A program made the translations under genes and the position numbers. The notes beneath the pieces were generated by a model. That model did not search any database, was not told the DNA's origin, and saw nothing but the letters and a program-made list of their open reading frames with translations. From Dipteris shenzhenensis (lineage: Eukaryota; Polypodiophyta; Polypodiopsida; Gleicheniales), in assembly GCA_047967505.1 (NCBI GenBank), contig CM106539.1: DNA of 64,000 bases; one strand, given 5' to 3'. The stretch's first letter is position 1. Every line of letters starts with the position of its first letter. Shown here one piece after another: positions 22,328-31,555 of the stretch.

Positions 22328-22955
22328 TAAGACCACGATGCAGTAGTCCCACTAGTTTGGATTCCAAATTTTCAATTGGTTTTGGTTTTCAACAAATAAA
22401 AGAAATGTTATGGAGCATCCCCTCAAATGGGTGTTCATCACTTTAGCACAACATTGGAGGCCCATGAACCCATACCTAATGTTCTTTTTTAGGTGTGTCC
22501 TTGGGTTGAGGAGCAGCTCACGTAGTGTACTTTTGAATGATTACTTGGTTGCATGTATATATAGAATAAACTTTTGATGTTTTTAAATAAATTACTATAT
22601 CCTATAGTCTTCAGGACACATGCTTCACATGCAATTGAGCACTAGTAATGCTTTAACGGTCTCATTCCAAATCGTTATTCCATAATTTTTTGGTTTCATG
22701 TTCAATTTTGGAATGTGTACTACAACGTGAAGACAAAGTTTGTTGAATTCCGTTGAGCAATGCATAAGCTATGGGTGATGCAAGATGCCTATATACCAAA
22801 AATTCCCTGAACCTCACCAGAAATGGCTACACCCAAGAAAATAATGACCCTTCATGTATCACTAATATATTTCATTATTGAAGAATAGTTTTTTTATCAT
22901 CGTGTAGTAATATTATAATATACAAGAAAAGTAGAGAATTTTATATTCTAATAAT
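22328..22955. other. AT-rich intergenic region
   Basis: No gene, RNA or clear repeat recognised between the CACTA family 2 terminus and the AT-rich repeat array. Confidence 0.5.
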
Positions 22956-22959
22956 TTCT

Positions 22960-23665
22960 TTGATGCACCAAAGATAAGCAACCTAAGCTAATATTAACTT
23001 ATCGTAATTTCAACCATTTCAACCTTAATGTCACCTTTTAACATTTGTAGCTGCTAAGATATGGCAACGTCTGTTACTTTGTTTTTTTCTACTTAGAATG
23101 TGTAAAATGACAACTTTAATGTAATGTTTTAGCCATATAGAACCTAATTAATATCCCACTTCGATGTTAATGTTTTGCCAAATTTTAATATAATAAACGA
23201 GAACTTGAATGTCACTTTTTTCCCATTTAAAGTCTCATAAATGGAAATTTTAAAATCACTTTTATGCCATTTACAGCATAAGAAATGGCAGCCTTAATAA
23301 AACTTTTTTGCCATCTAAAATCTCATAAAGGAAACTTTTAATAGTTACAACATAAGATATGCAACCATGTTTTCATTTTTTTCCATTTATAACATAAGAG
23401 ACATGAACTTATATGTCACTTTTTTTGTCATTTTTAACTTGAAAAATGGCAACTTGTATATCACTTTTGGCCATTTCAAACATAATAAATGACAAGTTTC
23501 ATGTCATATATTGACCATTTCTTTCATGAAGTGAAATGTCTTGCGACTTCAACAAATTTTGGTGCCATTTCATACATAAAGAATGGCAAAAATATATGGC
23601 ACTTTTGGTTACCATGTCCAAAAAATGGCACATGACATTTAAATGGTGGCATGAAATTGACACTT
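22960..23665. repeat. degenerate AT-rich repeat with alternating ATGGCA/TGCCAT blocks
   Basis: Roughly 55-60-bp units in which AAATGGCAACTT alternates with CACTTTTTTGCCATTT, joined by CATAAGA-type linkers. About ten weakly conserved units are visible. Direct and inverted symmetry coexist, so short hairpins are possible. Confidence 0.65.
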
Positions 23666-25060
23666 AATAATGTAGAACGATAATTTTCTACCTAGACTTG
23701 TAGTTGTGAATTTAGGCTTCATATATATAATATAAAAAATTATGTAAAAATATGTTGAATTCCACACATGGGAGCTATCAACAAATTAGATTTATTGCTT
23801 GTGCTATAAGTATGGGTTTTGCTTACTATGCCTAAGAATGTGCGCTTTTCAAGGAGGCACTCCCAGGAAGTTATTTGTTAGCTAAATGTACGGCTCACTC
23901 TAACCCACAAGAGACACCGAGGGGTGGATTCAACATGATATCTTGCATGAGGGAGGCCTCACCCTCTGTAATGAAGGAAGGCTCCACTTGCACCTCATAA
24001 ATAGAGGTAATCTCTCATCAAGAACTCTACCTGAGACATATAGGGTAAAAGGGCTAGTAAAGAGACACATTTCTCTGAAATATCAAGAGCACCCCCTCTC
24101 CATGGGAAGATCTCCAAATTATAGAGAGGCATGCCAAAGGTAAAATATGCTCATGTGTCAAGCTCTTATATGAGGTTGAGTTAGTCAACAAGTGGCAAAG
24201 TACTCGCCCACCAATGCCTTTTGGTATTGGGTACTCAGGCTTTCCACTAAGCTATTCTTCCTTTGAAAAATTAATATTCTCCTTCTATGGTTATTCATGG
24301 GATGCGTTTACATTTTTAAAAGAGTTAAAAAATCAATATGGGCAACTCCTTAATATATTAAAAACATGGAAATTCCACTAAGGCCATAGAATGTTATTGT
24401 AGGCATACCTGTAAATAGTTGCTCGAGAAATATTTTCAATAACTTGTAAAAGGCAAACGAAGGTGTAAATTCAATGAAAAGGAAAGAGTAAATCCAAGTG
24501 AAGGTGATTGAATATGGGAAAATGTAGATGAGAAAGAGAGGAAATAAAGATGTGAAAGAGGGGAATATGGACGATTAAATATGACTACAACTTGGCCATG
24601 TTGGAAAGAGACCCTCATTTAAATAATATCATTTGCATTTAGTAAAGGTGGTGTCATACAAACTAAAAGACAAAACAATTCACTACGCCTCATGTAAGGC
24701 CAAAAACTTAACCCACACAAATTGACACTTAAGACCCTCTCAAAGAGACAAAAACTTAAACTTAAAACTCAATACAATGACATAATCAGGTATCACTAAC
24801 CACTTGTTAACATGGTCAACTTGACCAAAGGGGGGTAGTAAGAGACAAAGAGAGCAGCCATCTCTAGAGAAAAATACCTAACGAAAGACAAAAGCACTTA
24901 TAAGGATCTCCATAAAAGGATAAAAACTTGACCCAAACAACACAAAAGAAAGCCCTAAACAACCACTAAACCAAGATTTAAAGTGGTTAACTTGGCCAAA
25001 TGTACTAACTTTTCAATCTTGGACTTATTCACTAAACAAGATTGTCCCTTAGGATGCTTG
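23666..25060. other. intergenic region, partly duplicated further right
   Basis: No gene is recognised. The stretch at about 24170-24350 (GAGTTAGTCAAC ... GGTATTGGGTA ... GGTTATTCATGGGATGC) recurs in diverged form at about 25395-25570, so this is an old segmental duplication. The rest is AT-rich without motifs. Confidence 0.55.
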
Positions 25061-25089
25061 TAGGGCCAAAAAGTTATGGGAGTGACCCC

Positions 25090-25255
25090 TTTACCCTAAT
25101 AAATGGATTGAGAAATATAATATGACATATAAGATTTCCTTGGGAGTAATGTTAGGACTAGGCAAATGTGGTGTAGGCGTTAAAGTCATAGGTAGTGATT
25201 TGTTGGTTGGAGATGGGAAGGTCAGCCATGAAGGATACGAGAGACATGTGGCAAG
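25090..25255 (-). pseudogene. decayed duplicate of the 3' end of the GH71 gene
   Basis: 25138-25250 aligns with 25905-26015, the stop codon and last ~35 codons of the intact GH71 gene. Shared blocks include GGTGTAGGCGTT(A/G)AAGTCATAGGT and GAGAGACA; both read antisense. The flank to the left (GGATTGAGAAATATAATATGA) aligns with 25692-25712 beside the intact gene. Substitutions and indels abolish coding, and the rest of the gene is absent. It indicates that a segment including the gene's 3' end was duplicated. Confidence 0.65.
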
Positions 25256-25420
25256 TTTTTACAAAAAGTTGAGAAAAATATTCTTCCATGTCAAGCTCTT
25301 ATAAAACATTGAGTTAGTCAACATGTGGCAGAGACATGTGGCAAGTTTTTACAAAAAGTTGAGAAAAATATTCTTCCAGGTCAAGCTCTTATAAAACATT
25401 GAGTTAGTCAACATGTGGCA
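25241..25420. repeat. 90-bp tandem duplication
   Basis: GAGACATGTGGCAAGTTTTT starts at 25241 and again at 25331; the units are almost identical. The first overlaps the end of the decayed GH71 fragment. Confidence 0.9.
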
Positions 25421-25740
25421 TAGACGTAGTGGCCGGCCACCAATGCTTTTGGTATTGGGTATTTAGGTCTTCCACCAAGAATTTTTTTCCTCTTTTTTTT
25501 TTGTAAAAAATGATATTCTCCCTATGGTTATTCATGGGATGCCTTTGCATATTTAAAAGTGTAAAAAAATCAATAGGTGCAACCCTTTACACTAGTAAAA
25601 AGTTAGGGATGCACAAGAGTGACCCCTTTACTTAGTAAATATGTAAATATGTGAGAAGAAGATTGGGCTGGCCCCTTGTGAATCACCTAGTAAATTGATT
25701 GAGAAATATGATGTAAAGTATATAGATGACCCTCTCATGA

Positions 25741-25913
25741 GGAAGGAGTGATGCATTTAAAAAAAAAAAACCGACTCACCCACCCATTTGGCCCTATCGA
25801 GGGGCTCGAAGGGAGGTTGTCGCCTTGGTAGGCAGGCGCCCTACCACGTAGGTTGTCACCCCTGGTAGGCAGGCACCCTACCACTCGGAAGGCTTCTCGG
25901 AAGGGAGTGATGC
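25741..25913 (-). mobile_element. tRNA-derived SINE, minus strand, just downstream of the GH71 gene
   Basis: The element body is 25755-25898. On the minus strand it has two overlapping tRNA-like heads with A-box-like GTGGTAGGGCGCCTGCC, a B-box-like CCCTTCGAGCCCC, a GGGTGGGTGAGTCGG tail region and a poly-T/A end. The flanking repeats GGAAGGAGTGATGC (25741-25754) and GGAAGGGAGTGATGC (25899-25913) differ by one base and are the target-site duplication. The tail matches the second SINE at 27991-28179 (GAGTGGGTGGGTG). The head is partly duplicated, which is unusual. Confidence 0.75.
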
Positions 25914-27536
25914 TAGGATGAGGCAAACGTGGTGTAGGCGTTGAAGTCATAGGTGGTGATGTTGTTAGAGATAGGAAGGGCACCCTTAACGGACAGGAGA
26001 GACACATTGTTACGGCTCAAGGAAGCTTGCTGGATCCCTTCGTTGAACGCCATGCTCACCGTTGCAATGCCAGGCCCAACGTTTTCGAAGCTCTGCGTCT
26101 TCCCTCCCGACTCCAGAGTGATCGTAGCTGCCGCTGTGAGCTTCCCTGTCACGTAGAGCTTGTCATCCAAATACTGCGCATTCTCCACTACCCCCACCGT
26201 ATCGTCGCTCGCCACTGCTTCCTTGCTGTGCTTGTAGTACACCATGTAGAGCTCATCCTTCGTCGCCGTCGGCTCTACTCCGCTCTTGAACCATTCCACG
26301 TAGTGCGAGCCTAGCTCCAGAAATGCTTGGTGAGGATAGCCCGTGTCGTTCCAGTCCGTCTCCACTGGCCCCCAGCTGCTTCCCACCGGCGTCACGTAAT
26401 GCCTCTCTGCCCAGTCGTTCCAAGATATTATCTCCACCAGTTGCACGCTCGAGGCCACCAGTTGCGCCCACCTCGTCATCCATAGCCCCGCCCCTTCGTA
26501 GTTGCCTTTCACTTGATTTGAAGTGCTCGTGTGCGTGAAGAACCAGGGGCTCACGCTCGCCATGTATGTAATATTCGCTTGCGCGCACGCAGCAAGATAC
26601 GCCTGGTCGTTGCTGTCTGACGGCGTATTGTAATCGCCGTTTACATATGGCCACGCAGATGTATCCCAGGCGAAAAGGCCGCTCAGTATTGAGCTGTAAT
26701 TGCTGATCACGCTGGCGACGCTAAATTCCGTGCCGTCGGTAGGGAAGAAGGGTACGAAGAAGATGGTACCGTTAAATGGCTGCAGCACTTGAGTCCAGAA
26801 GCCCAGCCCTTGCACTTGGCCGGCAAAGGTTGTGAGCAATTGTTTTCCTTGGTATTGCAATTGATTGGGATGCCCTTGGAAAGTCGTTATCATGCTTTGC
26901 AGATCGGCAACCGATAGATTTGTTCCCGTATCCAAGTCAGCCGAGAAGAAGAGTTGAAAACCTGTCCCGAGCTCCTTGGCAGCGTCGTAGATATTCTGGG
27001 CTCGGGTTTGGTACTCCTGAGACCAGAGCATGGTTTCGAGGGCAAAGGCATCGATTCCATAACTCTGAGCAAGTAGGATCTCCTCTTGGAATCCTTCTAC
27101 AGTATCGTTATACAATGGTGCCCACATCATGTAGTGGCAGAACACGAGGCGATCAGCGGCACCTGTATTCGATTCACGAGAGAAAGGCCCAAAAAGTCTC
27201 GTCATTGGCATGACAGCATTAATACGTCTAATACTTCAACAAGAACTAGATGTCTAGTGCGTCCAGTCTAACTTTCAATATACAGACACTACTCTAAGAA
27301 AGCTATCGATAGCAATCACATTTATGAAAGTCGAGTGACAGGGGAGGGAAAGGCATCAACAGCAACAACGTCTAGCACAAAAGCCTTAAGCCTATGAAAG
27401 TTAAAAACAATGGCGCATGCAACTACAAACCGAAGATAAATTACTTACACACAGCTCCAAAGCAGTGCAGCAGGGCAAATAAGCAGATTATACGCTTGAT
27501 TGTACTCAAGACAGAGCTCTTTCGCTTCAAATCCAT
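25913..27536 (-). CDS. secreted glycoside hydrolase family 71 (alpha-1,3-glucanase), two exons
   Basis: Exon 1 is 27536-27449, intron 27448-27163 (GTAAGTAA ... ATACAG), exon 2 27162-25913; the product is 445 residues, ending at TAG. Exon 1 encodes a basic N-terminus and a hydrophobic stretch (RIICLFALLHCFGAVC), a signal peptide, and the splice joins it in phase to AADRLVFCHYMMWAPLY. The mature protein shows GH71 landmarks: VFCHYMMW (residues 36-43), GIDAFALE (65-72), and ISWNDWAERHYVTP (276-289), whose D279 and E282, with D67, match the family's acidic catalytic residues as I recall them. A C-terminal beta-rich module ends TTYDFNAYTTF, as in fungal members. Family enzymes cleave alpha-1,3-glucan (mutan) of fungal walls. 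The gene is GC-richer than its surroundings. No stop or frameshift is seen. The alternative start at 27211 lacks a signal peptide and lies in the intron. Confidence 0.88.
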
Positions 27537-27602
27537 ATTTTCTAGCTAGTCTCTCCCGAAGACGTCTTGAGGAAATGCTTTTCATAGGCTCTGCTGCCTA
27601 CT

Positions 27603-27618
27603 CATGTTATATAGATAC
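27603..27618 (-). promoter_or_regulatory. TATA box of the GH71 gene
   Basis: The minus strand reads TCTATATAACATGAG about 70 bases upstream of the ATG at 27536, a good distance for a plant core promoter with a short 5' leader. No other regulatory element is proposed. Confidence 0.55.
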
Positions 27619-27980
27619 CGCCCGGAGCTGAGAGAGTTATTCAAGTCATCCCTTCTAGAGACGTCTTTGACCCAAGCAAGAGCGTAAGAATGGTCTCCTA
27701 ACTTTTGTCGGAAACTTAAAGAAATGTTGAAGTCAAAGTTGAAAAAAGCGACCCGCAAGGAGTTATAGCGGTGATGGAAAGAAGGGTATTCTAGAGCATT
27801 TGAACTTACATAGTGTCCCTTGACGTCTTCCTTTGACACGCTCTCACCTCCATGTAAGGCCACCATCGTAGCCCACCAGCATGTCTACATCAACGCATCT
27901 AACCCGTGGAGGGCATGGCTTCTTCATGTGACGTAGAGTCAACGTGAAAAGAGTTGTTTGTTACTTGCCCTGTTAATGTG

Positions 27981-28189
27981 AATGAGTCTACGAGGAAGCC
28001 GCACTAACCCCGTGGTAGAGCTGCCTACCTTCCTAAGTGGCGGCCTCGTTCGATTCCCAAGGGGGCTAGAGGCAAGGCGAGTGCCCCAAGATAGCCTCAA
28101 ATAAAGTGTATGAGTGGGTGGGTGTGTGATAATAATAATAACAATAATAATAATATATTATTATTATTATTAAAAAGTCAATGAGTCTA
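27981..28189 (+). mobile_element. tRNA-derived SINE with 10-bp target-site duplication
   Basis: The body is 27991-28179. The tRNA-like head has an A-box-like CGTGGTAGAGCTGCC and a B-box TCGTTCGATTCCC, spaced as in a tRNA gene, then a GAGTGGGTGGGTGTGTG region and an (AAT)n/(ATT)n tail. AATGAGTCTA flanks both sides (27981-27990 and 28180-28189). It belongs to the same family as the SINE at 25755-25898. Pol III transcription is inferred from the boxes. Confidence 0.85.
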
Positions 28190-29098
28190 TCCCCCATAAG
28201 TGCTTGCATTGTAAGTATAATGGGGCATAGCCAAGCATTCGGTCAAGCACCTAGTACCATTGATTAGGTATTAAGTTAAATTAGATTGTTGAGAGAGCCT
28301 ATTATGGATAAGTCACCCTAAAGTTATGTTAGATTGTTCGGATAGTGCATTATGGATAAGGCACCCTACATGTTCCCCCTGTTCACCCCTCAATCACATA
28401 TACAACATAAGGTGAAGCCATGTCTACAAAAATTAGTCCTTCCACCAGAGGGAGTCTCTTGAAAATCTCATTTTGTTAATGTACTCCAAAGTTATGGTCT
28501 AGTAATCCATTCAGCTATTGACAAAGCATTGGCGATTGAGCTCTCATGTTGGCTAGGTAGGGAGGTTGATAAAGGCATCATTACCAATTTTATACAAGCT
28601 TAGACACATGCAATCTAAGAATTGAGCATGAGAATGTGTATAAGGTCACATTGCATGCATGGACATGTTATGGCCTCTCACAAAGCCACTCTGAGTTTCC
28701 ACACATTGGTTGTTAAGTCAAAATGCACCAGGGTGTTCGCGTGATAAACTTAAAACAATAAACTAATAAAATGAAAAGAATCTGTCCTACAATGGAAAAC
28801 CTAAAACCTAACCTATCCTAATGATCCTAAACAACCTAGAACCTACCCTAACAAAGAAACAATTGGCAAACAACATAACTTGAAACTCTCAACCCTTGCT
28901 CTCACCCTTTTCACTAACTCTCTCACATCAAGCCCACATGTGAGCATATGGGCCTCTAAACACCTCACGGTATGCAAGATTTCATGCAAAAACTACTCAC
29001 TAATGGCTACTTGATTGCAGGATCTTACACTCGAGGATCGTTAAGTACACTCAACCAACCCTAGACAAGAAGAACAGTATGCCACTTCCAGCACCTAT
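28190..29098. other. intergenic region without recognisable genes
   Basis: Contains a ~50-bp imperfect tandem duplication (TTAGATTGTT ... ATTATGGATAAG(T/G)CACCCTA) at 28280-28375. Nothing else could be assigned. Confidence 0.5.
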
Positions 29099-31116
29099 CA
29101 CAACAAGGAAAAGGGACCATATGCGCATTTTCATACACGTTTTTTGATTTAAATTAAAAAGTGACAGGCACATCTATTACTGCGTCTACAAACCCATATC
29201 TAAACGTGCGTCTATATAAAAGTGGGATGCACTCATACACGCACTTATAGATGCTCTGCACAAAAAAAAAAAAAAGGGATGCTGTGTGGTTGCAGGAATC
29301 CCATTTCGATAGTGTGAAATGGAATTCATGTAGCCAATAGCATTTTAATTTATAGGATTTTGTACACATCTATAGCTATTGGTAATTTGTTATATATTAT
29401 TAAACGAGTTAAGGGATGAAGTATTGCAATTTGAAGTCATATACAAGCCGACGATTACAATTCTGAAAAAAACATTATAACTCCAAAACATTTTATATCA
29501 CAAAGCATTCATGGATAAAACATTGCATAAGGAAATTCAATGCCAAAAAAATAAGAGGAGTGTTATTAATTCATGGCCCAAAAAGTGTTTGTATATACAT
29601 ATAGCACGAAGCCAAGGCACTTGTGGCTTCAAGTGAGAAACTAGAATACTAGCTAGCTAACACTACTTCTAGCACTACTTCTATGACTAATTGGAGGCAT
29701 CCTCGTACTTGTGGCTTCGAGTACAAAAAAGAATACTAGCTAGCTAGCACTACTTGTATGACTAATCGGAAGCATCCTCATCATTGTTCCCATCACCGAT
29801 CCCGCCACCCTCAGAGCCTTCTTCGTTGCCTTCTTCCTCCTCAATACCCTTGCCTTCTTCCTCCTCAGTACCCCTTGAAGCTTGTTAACGAGGGACAACG
29901 TGTATCAATGTATGAAAGATCAAGACAAATTTACAACATTAACATTTCTTAAGTACTTTTATGATACTTGCATGGGCGTTCTAGTAGCCTAGTTATATTG
30001 CTCCTCAATAGTCAACCCCATGTCATAGAAGTGCCTCTAAGTAGGTGCCCTATCATGTTCATGATGATAGGCTCTCTCCGCAAGAGTAGGGTATCTGCCC
30101 ACGATATCAGGCTATAAGATGACACAATTTGCATAGGGGTTAGAACAAAGGAACAACCTCCAAATAAATCACATAGACACAATATAATTTAAGATCGATA
30201 CTTGGGCCTCCCATGACGCAATACCTCCTACTACGAAATGCAAGGATCCATATTGCTCCATCTTGGATCTAGTGTGCCTCTCTGTACTATGGACTGGGAT
30301 CTCTTTCACTAGCTTTAAGGCTTTCTTCCACTCGTGCTTATGAGTGGTGTGTGGCTGGCCCCTTTGTGGTTGTCTTCCCTCTCTCTTGGCAATCTCGGCT
30401 AGTTCTTGCCTCTTTAGCAAATACCTCTTATTGGCAAGGATACCGGTTATCTTTGTCTTTGCCCATGTGTCATTGAACTCATAGTATTCTGGATTGAGAT
30501 ACCTCCTACATAAACTCTTGATGCTATCTGCAACCAAAATTTCTTTTTCCTCTTTGAATTTCGTAAAGCAATCTCTATAGTTCTTATGAAATGAGTATGA
30601 ACTACATAGCACATGAAAAACATGACTTTCTTTCCCCACCATGAATCCTGCAAGATGCCGCTTGTCTCAGTGATATCATAGTGTATCGTACCATCACCCT
30701 CTGACATGTCTGCATCTGAATCATCCCTGCCACAAAAATGTTGTGCCATACATCCTGTGTGGCCACTCTTCTTGCTACTATGCCTGCTCCTACGTCATGA
30801 CAAGTTACTGTGATGGGAATTCACCTCTAGAGAAGTGTGCGGGTGTAGGTGTGTGGCTTTGCTATCTCAAAGGGGCTCCTAACTGCATGGGAGTAGGCTA
30901 GAGGCTCTATGATCTAGAAGGGGCTCCTGAATGTAAGGGAGTAGGCTGGTAGCTCTGCCTTCTACTGGGTTGTCTTGACTCCATAGGTGGTGTGTGTGTG
31001 TGGTGGTTTGGGGTCTGTACTCTCGACTCTTGTGGGGTGTTTTAAGTGCTTGTCATGTAGCTATATAACTCTTATGCCTCAGGATCTAGTGCCGATCTTG
31101 CCTCAGAGGCTCTGGT
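29099..31116 (-). mobile_element. CACTA family 1, copy 3: inverted TNPA half
   Basis: The left end, CACAACAAGGAAAAGGGACC (29099), is a diverged family-1 terminus followed by a reduced GCGTCTA-type motif array (29160-29260). Moving right are antisense TNPA exons. The copy stops exactly at 31116, where the terminus of copy 2 begins. It is more diverged from copies 1, 2 and 4 than those are from each other. Confidence 0.8.
29760..31116 (-). pseudogene. TNPA-type protein of CACTA copy 3
   Basis: The clearest exon, about 30749-30169, encodes MAQHFCGRDDSDADMSEGDG followed by TIHYDITETSGILQD ... RNSKRKKKFWLQIASRVY in shifted frames, then KTKITGILANKRYLLKRQEL ... HEWKKAL. It ends at a splice donor before 30190. 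The second exon (about 30113-29975) matches YHHEHDRAPT-like sequence of other copies, and the third (about 29880-29760) encodes an E/G-rich acidic tail ending DEDASD and a stop. The N-terminal Pro/Ser-rich part lies antisense at 30790-31116 with several stops. Frameshifts make it non-functional. Confidence 0.7.
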
Positions 31117-31129
31117 CACAACAACACAA

Positions 31130-31345
31130 GACAACTATAGATGCACAAAATAGCAGGTGCATCTATAGGCATTGCTTGAATAGAGAAATTATAGGCACGT
31201 CTAACAGCGCGTCTATTTGCGCGTGTATTGACGTGTCTATTAGCACGTCTACACTGAGAAAATACAGGTGCATCTAACACTGCATCTAATAGCACGTCTA
31301 TTAGTGCATCTAAATTGAGAATTAGACACGTATTTAGATGCAAAA
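31130..31345. repeat. left subterminal array, CACTA copy 2
   Basis: About fifteen GC(G/A)(T/C)CTA-type motifs in direct and inverted orientation between the terminus and the 3' end of TNPD. Confidence 0.85.
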
Positions 31346-31555
31346 TAGAGAATACAGAAAGTGAGATTTTGGTCTAGGTTGGTAAATGTACATCATTGCT
31401 TTCCAAACATTGCCCATGATTACCAAAGCACGAGCAAAGCACATAATTTTAACAAAAACATCAATGCTTTTTTGCAAACCCACTTATACAAAAATTAAGT
31501 GAGGTGAGGAGAATAAGACAATATGTAAAATAGTTTTGCCAATATCAATGATGGG

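Noticed and set aside
25780-25900. tRNA genes near the GH71 gene
   Set aside because: A- and B-box-like sequences are present, but no complete cloverleaf with an acceptor stem is seen, and target duplications and an A-rich tail identify SINEs.
26253-26654. 133-codon minus-strand ORF overlapping the GH71 gene
   Set aside because: It is an alternate-frame shadow of a GC-richer coding exon; the GH71 frame carries the conserved motifs.
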